The notes under the pieces: model-generated
Database searches by the model: none
Seen by the model: only the letters and a program-made list of their open reading frames with translations
What the model was told of the DNA's origin: nothing
Source of the DNA: Loktanella sp.
Lineage (GTDB): Bacteria > Pseudomonadota > Alphaproteobacteria > Rhodobacterales > Rhodobacteraceae
DNA: 9,960 bases
Direction: 5' to 3'
Assembly (NCBI GenBank): GCA_003551805.1
Contig: PUNR01000314.1
Span: forward strand, 1 to 9,960
Part shown: positions 1-5,977 of the stretch, one piece after another
Layout of the letters: each line of letters opens with the position of its first letter
How positions within the stretch are numbered: position 1 is the stretch's first letter
Program-made: the position numbers and the translations under genes

Positions 1-717
1 ACCTTTGACCCAATGCGCCAGATGACGGCGGGCTTGTCCGGTGTCGGTCGCAAACCAGAACGGATGCAGATCACCGAAATTGTTGTCAAAACGCCCCGCG
101 ACGAGGGTCAGCACCTCTTCTACCAGCGGGTCCGGCGTAAAGTGCATCGGGCCCGCATAATCCACACTTTCGGGAGCAGGTTTCCGGTTGTCGTGGTCAT
201 AATTCCACTTGCCGCCTTCGGGCTTGTCGCCGTCCATCAGCAGACCCGTTTTCCGGCGCATGTCGCGATAGAAATATTCCATCCGCAGCTGTTTGCGGCC
301 GTTCGCCCAATCATCAAAATCCTGATGGCTGGCGATAAAGCGGTCGTCGGGCAAGGAATGGCTTTTCAACGGCATATCACCCAGCGCCTTTATCAACCGC
401 CATTCACCCGGTTCGGTGTAGACGACGCCAGCGGCATCGTATTCGCTGGCACGGCGGATCAATTCGCCAGTGATCGACCCTGCATTGTCGGGATCATCCA
501 GCTTTGTATAGGCGACCTGCCAGCCATCCCTGCGCAGGCTATCGGCAAACTTGCGCATTGCAGCAAAGGTAAAGGCAATCTTTTTGGGATGGTGCGGCAC
601 ATAGGACGCCTCATCCCCGACCTCGGCCATGACGACGACGTCATTGGCCTTGTCGCATTTACGCAGGGCGGACAGATTGGGCGACAATTGATCGCCCAAC
701 ACCAGAACAAGCCTCAC
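1..717 (-). CDS. Photolyase/cryptochrome-like protein, FeS-type family (3' part outside window)
   Basis: The frame is open for 239 codons, from a GTG at 717-715 to the left edge. The GTG overlaps the stop of the upstream SDR gene as GTGA; an in-frame TTG at 720-718 is the alternative start. The product begins VRLVLVLGDQLSPNLSAL, the opening strand and loop of the N-terminal alpha/beta photolyase domain, and continues with HHPKKIAFTFAAMRKFADSLR (about residues 42-62) and GGKWNYDHDNRK (about 169-180). This pattern is typical of the 'deoxyribodipyrimidine photolyase-related' group, which includes Rhodobacter CryB and Agrobacterium PhrB. Characterised members bind FAD and a [4Fe-4S] cluster; some repair (6-4) photoproducts and others act in light signalling. 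Members are about 500 residues long, so roughly half is visible. The FAD site and cluster cysteines lie outside the window, so repair and signalling roles cannot be separated here. Confidence 0.9.
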   Translation of the reverse strand, partial: MRLVLVLGDQLSPNLSALRKCDKANDVVVMAEVGDEASYVPHHPKKIAFTFAAMRKFADSLRRDGWQVAYTKLDDPDNAGSITGELIRRASEYDAAGVVYTEPGEWRLIKALGDMPLKSHSLPDDRFIASHQDFDDWANGRKQLRMEYFYRDMRRKTGLLMDGDKPEGGKWNYDHDNRKPAPESVDYAGPMHFTPDPLVEEVLTLVAGRFDNNFGDLHPFWFATDTGQARRHLAHWVKG

Positions 718-1379
718 CAAACCACCTCTTTTCCGGCGTAATCGTAAAAATGACCGGTTTGCGCCGGCGTCAGTCCTGCGATGACATCCAGCAGATGCGC
801 GGCAGCGTCGGATGCGGGCATGGTTTTGTGGCGGCCTGCATAGTCGGCGGTAAAGGGTGTTTCCACCGTGCCGGGGTGCAAGGCGACGCAAGCGGCCTGT
901 TTGTGCGACCGGCCAAGTTCGATCGCAGCGCCCCGAATGATCTGGTTCAGCGCCGCCTTGGACGCACGGTAAGAATGCCAACCGCCGATTGTGTTGTCAC
1001 CGATTGACCCCACGCGGGCCGACAGGGTTGCTACTACCGCTGGTTTGTCTTTGGACAACAGGCGCGGGACATGCCGCAAGATCAGCGCAGGGCCAATGGT
1101 GTTTACGGCAAAAACCTGCGCCATATGCGCCGCGTCAATCGCAGAAAGCGCCTTTTCCGGCCCTGCATCCAGCGGGGCCAATATACCGACAGCAACAAAG
1201 ATCAGATCAAATGGCCCTGCCAATCTGTCCAGATGATGATCGACAGAGGCGGGATCGGTCACGTCGAACCCGTCATCGCTGCGCGACAAACGGGTCACGG
1301 CAACACCCCGCCCTTCCAATTCCTGCGCAATTGCCGCGCCTATACCGCCCGAGGCGCCGATGATCAAAGCATTATCCAT
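714..1379 (-). CDS. Short-chain dehydrogenase/reductase (SDR), C-factor-like
   Basis: This is a 221-residue classical SDR, slightly shorter than the usual 250. The dinucleotide-binding glycine motif GASGGIG is at residues 8-14, the structural Asn is in VNT (N93), a catalytic Ser is likely S120 in TLSARVGS (S125 is another candidate), the catalytic pair Y137 and K141 sits in SYRASK, and the PG motif is at 169-170. All parts of an active NAD(P)-dependent oxidoreductase are present. The C-terminal tail (TGHFYDYAGKEV) resembles the CsgA/C-factor-like subgroup. The substrate cannot be told from sequence. The gene overlaps the photolyase-like gene downstream by 4 bases, so the two are probably cotranscribed and translationally coupled; a role in light or oxidative stress is inference from that pairing only. 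The ATG start is preceded by a poor ribosome binding site, and I see no convincing promoter on this strand in 1380-1480. Confidence 0.93.
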   Translation of the reverse strand: MDNALIIGASGGIGAAIAQELEGRGVAVTRLSRSDDGFDVTDPASVDHHLDRLAGPFDLIFVAVGILAPLDAGPEKALSAIDAAHMAQVFAVNTIGPALILRHVPRLLSKDKPAVVATLSARVGSIGDNTIGGWHSYRASKAALNQIIRGAAIELGRSHKQAACVALHPGTVETPFTADYAGRHKTMPASDAAAHLLDVIAGLTPAQTGHFYDYAGKEVVW

Positions 1380-1446
1380 GCAGATCAGTCTAGGACGTCT
1401 GCTGTTTGCGACCAGCCCCTGCCTGCGCTTTGTGCCAATTAAGCGC

Positions 1447-1474
1447 TTTTCAACGCGCGCAAGATTTGTATAGT
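1447..1474 (+). promoter_or_regulatory. Candidate promoter of the leu leader and leuA
   Basis: A TATAGT hexamer at 1469-1474 matches the -10 consensus at 5 of 6 positions. A weak -35 (TTTTCA, 1447-1452, 4 of 6) lies 16 bases upstream. The expected transcription start, 7 or 8 bases after the -10, falls on 1481-1482, which is the A of the leader ATG or the base next to it. The leader has no Shine-Dalgarno sequence, consistent with a leaderless transcript. Position and spacing fit well, but the call rests on pattern matching alone. Confidence 0.5.
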
Positions 1475-1481
1475 CGCTTGC

Positions 1482-1544
1482 ATGATCACACCGGCACAGA
1501 CATTCGGCACTGCCCCCGCCCTGCTACTTCTTAGCAGCGCCTGA
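1482..1544 (+). CDS. leuL: Leucine leader peptide (candidate LeuL), 20 aa
   Basis: A 20-codon ORF starts at ATG 1482 and stops at TGA 1542-1544, 70 bases before leuA. Its product ends APALLLLSSA. Four consecutive Leu codons, CTG CTA CTT CTT, lie at 1521-1532. CTA, and to a lesser degree CTT, are uncommon choices next to the CTG-rich usage of the neighbouring genes, so the run should be sensitive to charged leucyl-tRNA. There is no Shine-Dalgarno sequence, and a -10 box ending at 1474 would place the transcript start on the ATG itself. Leaderless leader peptides are known in alphaproteobacteria; Sinorhizobium trpL is the example. The ORF is followed by competing hairpins and then leuA, the position and codon content expected of a leucine attenuator. 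It is too short to judge by coding statistics, so the case rests on the Leu run, the context and the hairpins. Confidence 0.72.
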   Translation: MITPAQTFGTAPALLLLSSA

Positions 1545-1588
1545 GCGTGCCTGTCGGCGCGACCGCTCGGATGGGACAGCGCCGGACA
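1506..1588 (+). promoter_or_regulatory. Candidate leucine attenuator with competing hairpins
   Basis: Four segments pair in mutually exclusive ways. Segment 1 (1506-1510) pairs with segment 2 (1547-1551), enclosing a perfect 6-bp hairpin 1521-1526/1532-1537 that contains the Leu codons. Segment 2 can instead pair with segment 3: 1546-1551 with 1556-1561, six pairs including one G-U, loop TGTC. Segment 3 can also pair with segment 4: 1552-1560 with 1579-1588, nine pairs and one bulged G. A ribosome stalled on the Leu codons would leave 2:3 free and block 3:4; a ribosome at the TGA would cover segment 2 and allow 3:4. No run of T follows 1588, so 3:4 is not a standard intrinsic terminator. Either Rho completes termination or the structure acts on translation. 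Pairings were found by eye, not by folding software. Confidence 0.5.
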
Positions 1589-1614
1589 ATGCCAAAGATC
1601 AAAGGAATACAATC

Positions 1615-3171
1615 ATGACAAAAGACAAAGTGTTGATTTTCGACACAACCCTGCGCGACGGCGAAAAAAGCACGGGCGCGACGATGACCCACGCCGAAAA
1701 GCTTGAAATCGCCGAATTGCTGGACGACATGGGCGTCGATATCATCGAAGCTGGGTTTCCCATCGCGTCAGAGGGAGATTTCAACGCGGTCAGCGAAATT
1801 GCCAAACGGTCCAAGCGCGCCACGATCTGCGGGCTGGCGCGGGCGAATTACAAAGACATCGACCGCTGCTGGGAGGCGGTGAAACACGCAGGCTCGCCGC
1901 GTATTCATACCTTTATCGGCACGTCACCGCTGCATCGCGCCATTCCGAACCTTGATATGGACCAGATGGCTGAACGCATCCACGATACCGTGACCCATGC
2001 GCGTAACCTGTGTGACAACGTGCAATGGTCGCCGATGGATGCGACGCGGACAGAATGGGATTACCTTTGCCGTGTTGTCGAAATAGCGATCAAGGCGGGT
2101 GCTACGACGATCAACATCCCCGATACGGTCGGCTACACCGCCCCTGCCGAAAGCGCGGAACTGATCCGCAAATTGATCGCAACGGTCCCCGGCGCGGATG
2201 ATGTGATTTTCGCCACCCATTGCCACAACGACCTTGGCATGGCGACGGCCAATTCGCTTGCGGCTGTCATCGGCGGTGCGCGCCAGATCGAATGTACGAT
2301 CAACGGCTTGGGCGAACGCGCGGGCAATACCGCACTTGAAGAAGTCGTAATGGCCCTGAAGATCCGTGGCGACATCATGCCATATGAGACGGGGATCGAC
2401 ACCCGCAAGATCATGAACATCTCGCGCCGTGTCGCCACTGTTTCGGGCTTTGCTGTGCAGTTCAACAAAGCCATCGTTGGCAAGAACGCCTTTGCGCATG
2501 AAAGCGGCATCCATCAGGACGGCATGCTCAAGAACGCCGAAACCTTCGAGATCATGCGGCCAGAGGATGTCGGCCTGTCTGGCACCAGCCTGCCTTTGGG
2601 TAAACATTCAGGGCGTGCAGCACTGCGCGCCAAGCTTGCCGAATTGGGGTTTGATCTGGCCGATAACCAGTTGAACGACGTTTTTGTGCGTTTCAAGGAT
2701 CTGGCCGACCGCAAGAAAGAAGTGTTCGACGATGACCTGATGGCGCTCGTTTATCAGAACGACAGCGGCGAGGACCGGGTGAAGCTCAAATCGCTGCGTG
2801 TTGTTTGCGGCACCGAAGGCCCGCAAGAAGCCGATATGGTGCTGGAAATCGACGGCACCGATGTCAAGACATCGGCCACGGGCGACGGCCCTGTCGACGC
2901 GACCTTTAACGCGGTCAAGGCACTGTTTCCGCATGGCGCAAGGTTGCAATTGTATCAGGTACAGGCCGTCACCGAAGGTACCGATGCGCAAGCCACCGTC
3001 ATGGTGCGGATGGAAGAGGAAGGGCGTATCGCCACCGGCCAGTCCGCCGATACCGATACGGTCGTCGCCAGCGCAAAGGCCTACATCAACGCAATCAACC
3101 GGCTGTTGGTGCGGCGTGAACATTCCTCGCCGGGTTATGATACCAAGGGTGTAAGCTACAAAGACAACTGA
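1615..3171 (+). CDS. leuA: 2-isopropylmalate synthase
   Basis: LeuA condenses acetyl-CoA with 2-oxoisovalerate to 2-isopropylmalate, the first committed step of leucine synthesis, in the cytoplasm. The protein is 518 residues, full length for the bacterial type. The N-terminal TIM barrel starts with FDTTLRDGE (residues 9-17). Predicted metal ligands are D15, H202 and H204 (in THCHNDLG) and N238 (in GERAGN). The second family signature is around 198-211, and HESGIHQDG is at 295-303. The C-terminal leucine-binding regulatory domain spans about 385-500, so feedback inhibition is expected. The start has a good ribosome site, AAAGGA at 1601-1606, 8 bases before the ATG. One oddity: the usual LRDGEQSPG reads LRDGEKSTG, with K18 and T20. 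Homocitrate or citramalate synthase is less likely given the overall match to LeuA and the leucine-rich leader upstream. A strong terminator follows. Confidence 0.95.
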   Translation: MTKDKVLIFDTTLRDGEKSTGATMTHAEKLEIAELLDDMGVDIIEAGFPIASEGDFNAVSEIAKRSKRATICGLARANYKDIDRCWEAVKHAGSPRIHTFIGTSPLHRAIPNLDMDQMAERIHDTVTHARNLCDNVQWSPMDATRTEWDYLCRVVEIAIKAGATTINIPDTVGYTAPAESAELIRKLIATVPGADDVIFATHCHNDLGMATANSLAAVIGGARQIECTINGLGERAGNTALEEVVMALKIRGDIMPYETGIDTRKIMNISRRVATVSGFAVQFNKAIVGKNAFAHESGIHQDGMLKNAETFEIMRPEDVGLSGTSLPLGKHSGRAALRAKLAELGFDLADNQLNDVFVRFKDLADRKKEVFDDDLMALVYQNDSGEDRVKLKSLRVVCGTEGPQEADMVLEIDGTDVKTSATGDGPVDATFNAVKALFPHGARLQLYQVQAVTEGTDAQATVMVRMEEEGRIATGQSADTDTVVASAKAYINAINRLLVRREHSSPGYDTKGVSYKDN

Positions 3172-3191
3172 TCTGCGACTCAGCCAGATAC

Positions 3192-3223
3192 AAAGGCGGC
3201 CCCGTCAAACGGGCCGCCTTTTT
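3192..3223 (+). terminator. Intrinsic terminator of leuA
   Basis: An 8-bp GC stem (GGCGGCCC at 3195-3202 with GGGCCGCC at 3211-3218) closes an 8-base loop and is followed by five T. Flanking A3192-A3194 can pair with T3219-T3221, so the hairpin is A-tailed on one side and T-tailed on the other and could also work on the opposite strand. It starts 20 bases after the leuA stop and separates leuA from the mreB operon. Confidence 0.92.
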
Positions 3224-3235
3224 GCTGTCGGTGAT

Positions 3236-3400
3236 TGGGCTCAAAATTAGGAAAGCGTAGAGATGTTGGTAAAGTGATATTATTTGGCAACTTTTTACGA
3301 ATTTAATAGCACATATGTTGCATAATCATAACTGGCACGATGCCGCCAAAGCATCTGAAACGAGGGCTTCTATCCGCCCCCCACTATCTTTATAACACCC
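3236..3400 (+). promoter_or_regulatory. AT-rich upstream region, presumed mre operon promoter
   Basis: Between the leuA terminator and mreB the sequence turns markedly AT-rich (about 3240-3330), in contrast to the GC-rich genes around it. Two -10-like hexamers occur: CATAAT at 3321-3326 and TATAAC at 3391-3396, each 5 of 6. Neither has a good -35 at 16-18 bases. TTGGCA at 3284-3289 looks like a -35 but has no good partner at the right distance. The operon promoter is very likely in this stretch, but its exact position cannot be fixed by eye. A short inverted repeat GGCA-CGA-TGCC is at 3334-3344. Confidence 0.45.
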
Positions 3401-3409
3401 CGCAACCGA

Positions 3410-3421
3410 GTGCCGCGGCAC
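3410..3421. repeat. 12-bp perfect palindrome upstream of mreB
   Basis: GTGCCGCGGCAC reads the same on both strands. It lies 38 bases before the mreB start and just upstream of its ribosome binding site, within the probable 5' untranslated region. It could be an operator half-pair or a small mRNA hairpin. In GC-rich sequence it may also be chance. Confidence 0.4.
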
Positions 3422-3459
3422 GGCGCGCGATCTTGAAAATGAAATAGGAAGGCCACGGG

Positions 3460-4497
3460 ATGTTTGGCTTGGGTGGTATTTTTTCGTCAGATATGGCGAT
3501 TGATTTGGGCACGGCGAATACGCTGGTCTATGTGAAGGGCAAGGGGATTGTCCTGTCGGAACCATCCGTGGTGGCCTATCAGGTAAAGAACGGCGTGCGC
3601 AAAGTGCTTGCCGTCGGTGAAGACGCCAAGCTGATGCTGGGCCGCACCCCCGGCAGCATCGAGGCGATCCGCCCGATGCGCGACGGCGTCATCGCCGATT
3701 TCGATACCGCCGAAGAAATGATCAAACATTTCATCCGCAAGGTCCACAAACGGTCCACATTTTCCAAACCCAAAATTATCGTCTGCGTGCCGCATGGTGC
3801 AACACCTGTGGAAAAGCGTGCCATCCGCCAGTCGGTCCTGTCCGCTGGTGCACGTCGTGCCGGGTTGATCGCTGAACCTATCGCCGCAGCGATTGGCGCA
3901 GGAATGCCGATCACCGACCCGACCGGCAACATGGTCGTCGATATCGGTGGCGGGACAACCGAAGTCGCCGTTTTGTCCTTGGGTGACATTGTTTACGCAC
4001 GGTCGGTCCGCGTCGGTGGCGACCGCATGGACGAGGCGATCATCAACTATCTGCGTCGCCAGCATAACCTGCTGATCGGTGAATCCACAGCAGAGCGTGT
4101 GAAAACCTCTATCGGGACCGCCCGCATGCCTGACGACGGCCGTGGCCAGTCGATGATGATCCGGGGGCGTGACCTGCTTAATGGTGTTCCCAAGGAAACC
4201 GAGATCAATCAGGCGCAGGTCGCCGAGGCGCTGGCAGAACCTGTTCAGCAAATCTGCGAGGCAGTGATGACCGCACTGGAAGCAACGCCACCCGATCTTG
4301 CGGCAGATATCGTCGATCGCGGCGTGATGCTGACAGGCGGCGGCGCATTGTTGGGTCAGCTTGATCTGGCGCTGCGCGAACAGACCGGTCTTGCGATTTC
4401 GGTTGCAGACGAGTCGCTGAATTGTGTCGCCTTGGGCACCGGACGTGCGCTCGAATATGAAAAACAACTGCGACATGTGATAGACTACGACAGTTAA
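3460..4497 (+). CDS. mreB: Rod shape-determining protein MreB
   Basis: MreB is the bacterial actin homologue that forms membrane-attached antiparallel filaments and guides lateral peptidoglycan synthesis. The 345-residue product is full length. Actin-fold nucleotide motifs are all present: phosphate-1 DLGTANT (15-21), the EPIAAAIGAG segment with the likely catalytic E140 (139-148), phosphate-2 DIGGGTTE (161-168) and the adenosine motif GVMLTGGGALL (288-298). The short hydrophobic N-terminus MFGLGGIF may help membrane attachment. The start is supported by AGGAAGG at 3446-3452, 7 bases before the ATG. It is the first gene of the cell-shape operon, preceded by 288 bases that hold the leuA terminator and an AT-rich, presumably promoter-bearing, region; mreC follows after 24 bases. 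Confidence 0.98.
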   Translation: MFGLGGIFSSDMAIDLGTANTLVYVKGKGIVLSEPSVVAYQVKNGVRKVLAVGEDAKLMLGRTPGSIEAIRPMRDGVIADFDTAEEMIKHFIRKVHKRSTFSKPKIIVCVPHGATPVEKRAIRQSVLSAGARRAGLIAEPIAAAIGAGMPITDPTGNMVVDIGGGTTEVAVLSLGDIVYARSVRVGGDRMDEAIINYLRRQHNLLIGESTAERVKTSIGTARMPDDGRGQSMMIRGRDLLNGVPKETEINQAQVAEALAEPVQQICEAVMTALEATPPDLAADIVDRGVMLTGGGALLGQLDLALREQTGLAISVADESLNCVALGTGRALEYEKQLRHVIDYDS

Positions 4498-4521
4498 CCA
4501 CGGCCAGAGGATCCTTGCCCC

Positions 4522-5445
4522 TTGGCACGCGACAAAACCAGCGAAGACTATTTCGCCCCCGTCCGCAGATTGCTGGTGGGGGTGTTGGTTTTGGCATTGC
4601 TTGGTGTCTTTGCTGTCTGGCGCATCGACAGCCCGCGCGTCGAGAAGTTTCGCATCGCCGTCATCGACCGCGTGCTGCCCAGTTTTGATTGGGTCATGGC
4701 GCCGGTGAACGGTATCGCCAATCTGGTGGTTGATTTCCAAAGTTACCAGCGGCTTGCCGCCCAAAATCAGGACCTGCGCCGCGAACTGCAACAGATGAAA
4801 GCATGGCGCGAAGCGGCTTTGCAGCTGGAACAGGAAAACGCCAAACTGCTAGATCTGAACAACGTCCGGCTTGATCCCAAGCTGACTTTTGTCACGGGCG
4901 TTGTGCTGGCTGACAGCGGGTCGCCGTTTCGCCAGTCGGTCCTGCTGAATGTCGGGGCGCGTGACGGGATCATTGATGGCTGGCCCACGATGGACGGGAT
5001 CGGTCTGGCGGGCCGGATCGCAGGTGTCGGGCGCGAAACCAGCAGGGTGTTATTGCTGACAGATACGTCCAGCCGCATCCCCGTGACAATCCTGCCTTCT
5101 GGACAGCGGGCGATCCTGTCAGGTGACAATACGCTGAACCCGCCATTGGATTTTCTGGAAGATCGCGCAGTCGTGCGCCCCGGAGACCGTGTCGTGTCAT
5201 CCGGCGATGGCGGTGTGTTTCCTGCCGATCTTCTGGTTGGGCAGGTCGCGCTTGGCACGGATAACCGTTTGCGGGTGCGACTTGCTGCAGATTACCAGCG
5301 GCTCGAATTTTTGCGGGTTCTGCGCGCCCAACCACACGAGATTATCAGCGACCCGGGCGGATTGCTGACGCCAGAGATTGAATTCTTCGGGCCTGCGATC
5401 CCCGACCCTGCCGCATTGTCAGATGCCGGTTCGGTCGATGGCTGA
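4522..5445 (+). CDS. mreC: Rod shape-determining protein MreC
   Basis: MreC is an inner-membrane protein whose periplasmic part binds PBP2 and helps activate the RodA-PBP2 synthase. The 307-residue product shows the family layout: short cytoplasmic N-terminus, one membrane helix (about 14-33), a coiled coil (about 71-112) that drives dimerisation, then a double beta-barrel domain (about 120-270) containing the conserved SGDGGVFPADLLVGQV (227-242). The tail after 270 is Pro/Ala-rich and probably disordered. The start is TTG; AGAGG at 4506-4510 is 11 bases upstream, a loose spacing, and no in-frame ATG gives a better beginning before the basic residues that precede the membrane helix. The weak start may lower MreC output relative to MreB; that is inference. 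The stop overlaps mreD by 8 bases. Confidence 0.96.
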   Translation: MARDKTSEDYFAPVRRLLVGVLVLALLGVFAVWRIDSPRVEKFRIAVIDRVLPSFDWVMAPVNGIANLVVDFQSYQRLAAQNQDLRRELQQMKAWREAALQLEQENAKLLDLNNVRLDPKLTFVTGVVLADSGSPFRQSVLLNVGARDGIIDGWPTMDGIGLAGRIAGVGRETSRVLLLTDTSSRIPVTILPSGQRAILSGDNTLNPPLDFLEDRAVVRPGDRVVSSGDGGVFPADLLVGQVALGTDNRLRVRLAADYQRLEFLRVLRAQPHEIISDPGGLLTPEIEFFGPAIPDPAALSDAGSVDG

Positions 5446-5977
5446 TTTCGCAGACACACGCATTTGGGCCAAACGGGCCGTGTTTTTGCTGCTAGCCGGT
5501 GTGATTACGATTGCGCATCTGATCCCGCTAGACCTGCGCCCTGCAACTTGGGCTGCGCCTGACATATTGCTGGCGCTGGTGTGTGTCTGGGTCGCGCGCA
5601 GGCCGGAATATGTGCCGGTTTATATCGTCGCCGCGGTGTTTTTCATGACCGACCTGTTGTTGCAGCGCCCACCGGGGTTATGGGCGGCCCTGGTTATTCT
5701 GCTGACCGAAGCGATCCGCACCCGCCACCGCGACCTGCGCGCCATGCCGTTTCTTGCCGAATGGGGCTTTGTGATGCTGGGATTGCTTGTCATTACATTG
5801 GCGAACAGGTTTGTCCTTGCTATCGTGCTGACACCGCAGGCCCCTTTGGGGCTGACGATGATGCAGCTGGGTGCGACCATTCTGGTCTACCCCGTTGTCG
5901 TGTTGGCGGCTTATGTTTTGTTCGGCGTGGCGCATCCGGCACCCGGCGATATGCGAAAGATTGGACAGCAGGTATGA
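5438..5977 (+). CDS. mreD: Rod shape-determining protein MreD
   Basis: MreD is a small polytopic membrane protein that works with MreC in the elongasome. The 179-residue product is almost wholly hydrophobic, with predicted helices around 13-30, 41-53, 58-75, 79-92, 108-131 and 142-164, and a charged loop RTRHRDLR at 94-101. Sequence identity in this family is low, so the call rests on size, membrane pattern and position between mreC and mrdA. I chose ATG 5438, which overlaps the mreC stop as ATGGCTGA. The frame stays open upstream to an ATG at 5378, but that would add 20 residues overlapping mreC and lacking membrane character. The stop overlaps the mrdA start (ATGA). Confidence 0.92.
   Translation: MADFADTRIWAKRAVFLLLAGVITIAHLIPLDLRPATWAAPDILLALVCVWVARRPEYVPVYIVAAVFFMTDLLLQRPPGLWAALVILLTEAIRTRHRDLRAMPFLAEWGFVMLGLLVITLANRFVLAIVLTPQAPLGLTMMQLGATILVYPVVVLAAYVLFGVAHPAPGDMRKIGQQV

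Noticed and set aside
13..741. 242-codon open frame on the plus strand
   Set aside because: It is antisense to the photolyase-like gene, whose own frame reads through conserved family motifs. No recognisable domain or ribosome site.
1924..2607. 227-codon open frame on the minus strand inside leuA
   Set aside because: Antisense to the catalytic barrel of leuA; product is Arg/His/Asp-rich and resembles nothing.
1615..3171. Citramalate or homocitrate synthase instead of LeuA
   Set aside because: Overall sequence, the C-terminal regulatory domain and the Leu-rich leader all fit 2-isopropylmalate synthase better, despite the altered Gln in the signature.
3315..3395. 26-codon upstream ORF before mreB, tested as a leader peptide
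   Set aside because: No ribosome binding site, no unusual codon run, and no competing hairpins after it; it also spans a possible promoter region.
3487..4791. 434-codon open frame on the minus strand
   Set aside because: It lies wholly opposite mreB and the start of mreC, which are certain genes. The translation is His/Asp/Gln-rich with no domain and is the expected antisense artefact of GC-rich coding sequence.
5378..5437. Upstream ATG for mreD
   Set aside because: It would add 20 polar residues overlapping the mreC tail. ATG 5438 gives the compact 8-base overlap and the normal hydrophobic beginning.
5581..5973. 131-codon in-frame extension upstream of mrdA
   Set aside because: This stretch is mreD in another frame. 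The PBP2 start at 5974 with the ATGA overlap gives the usual basic N-terminus and membrane anchor.
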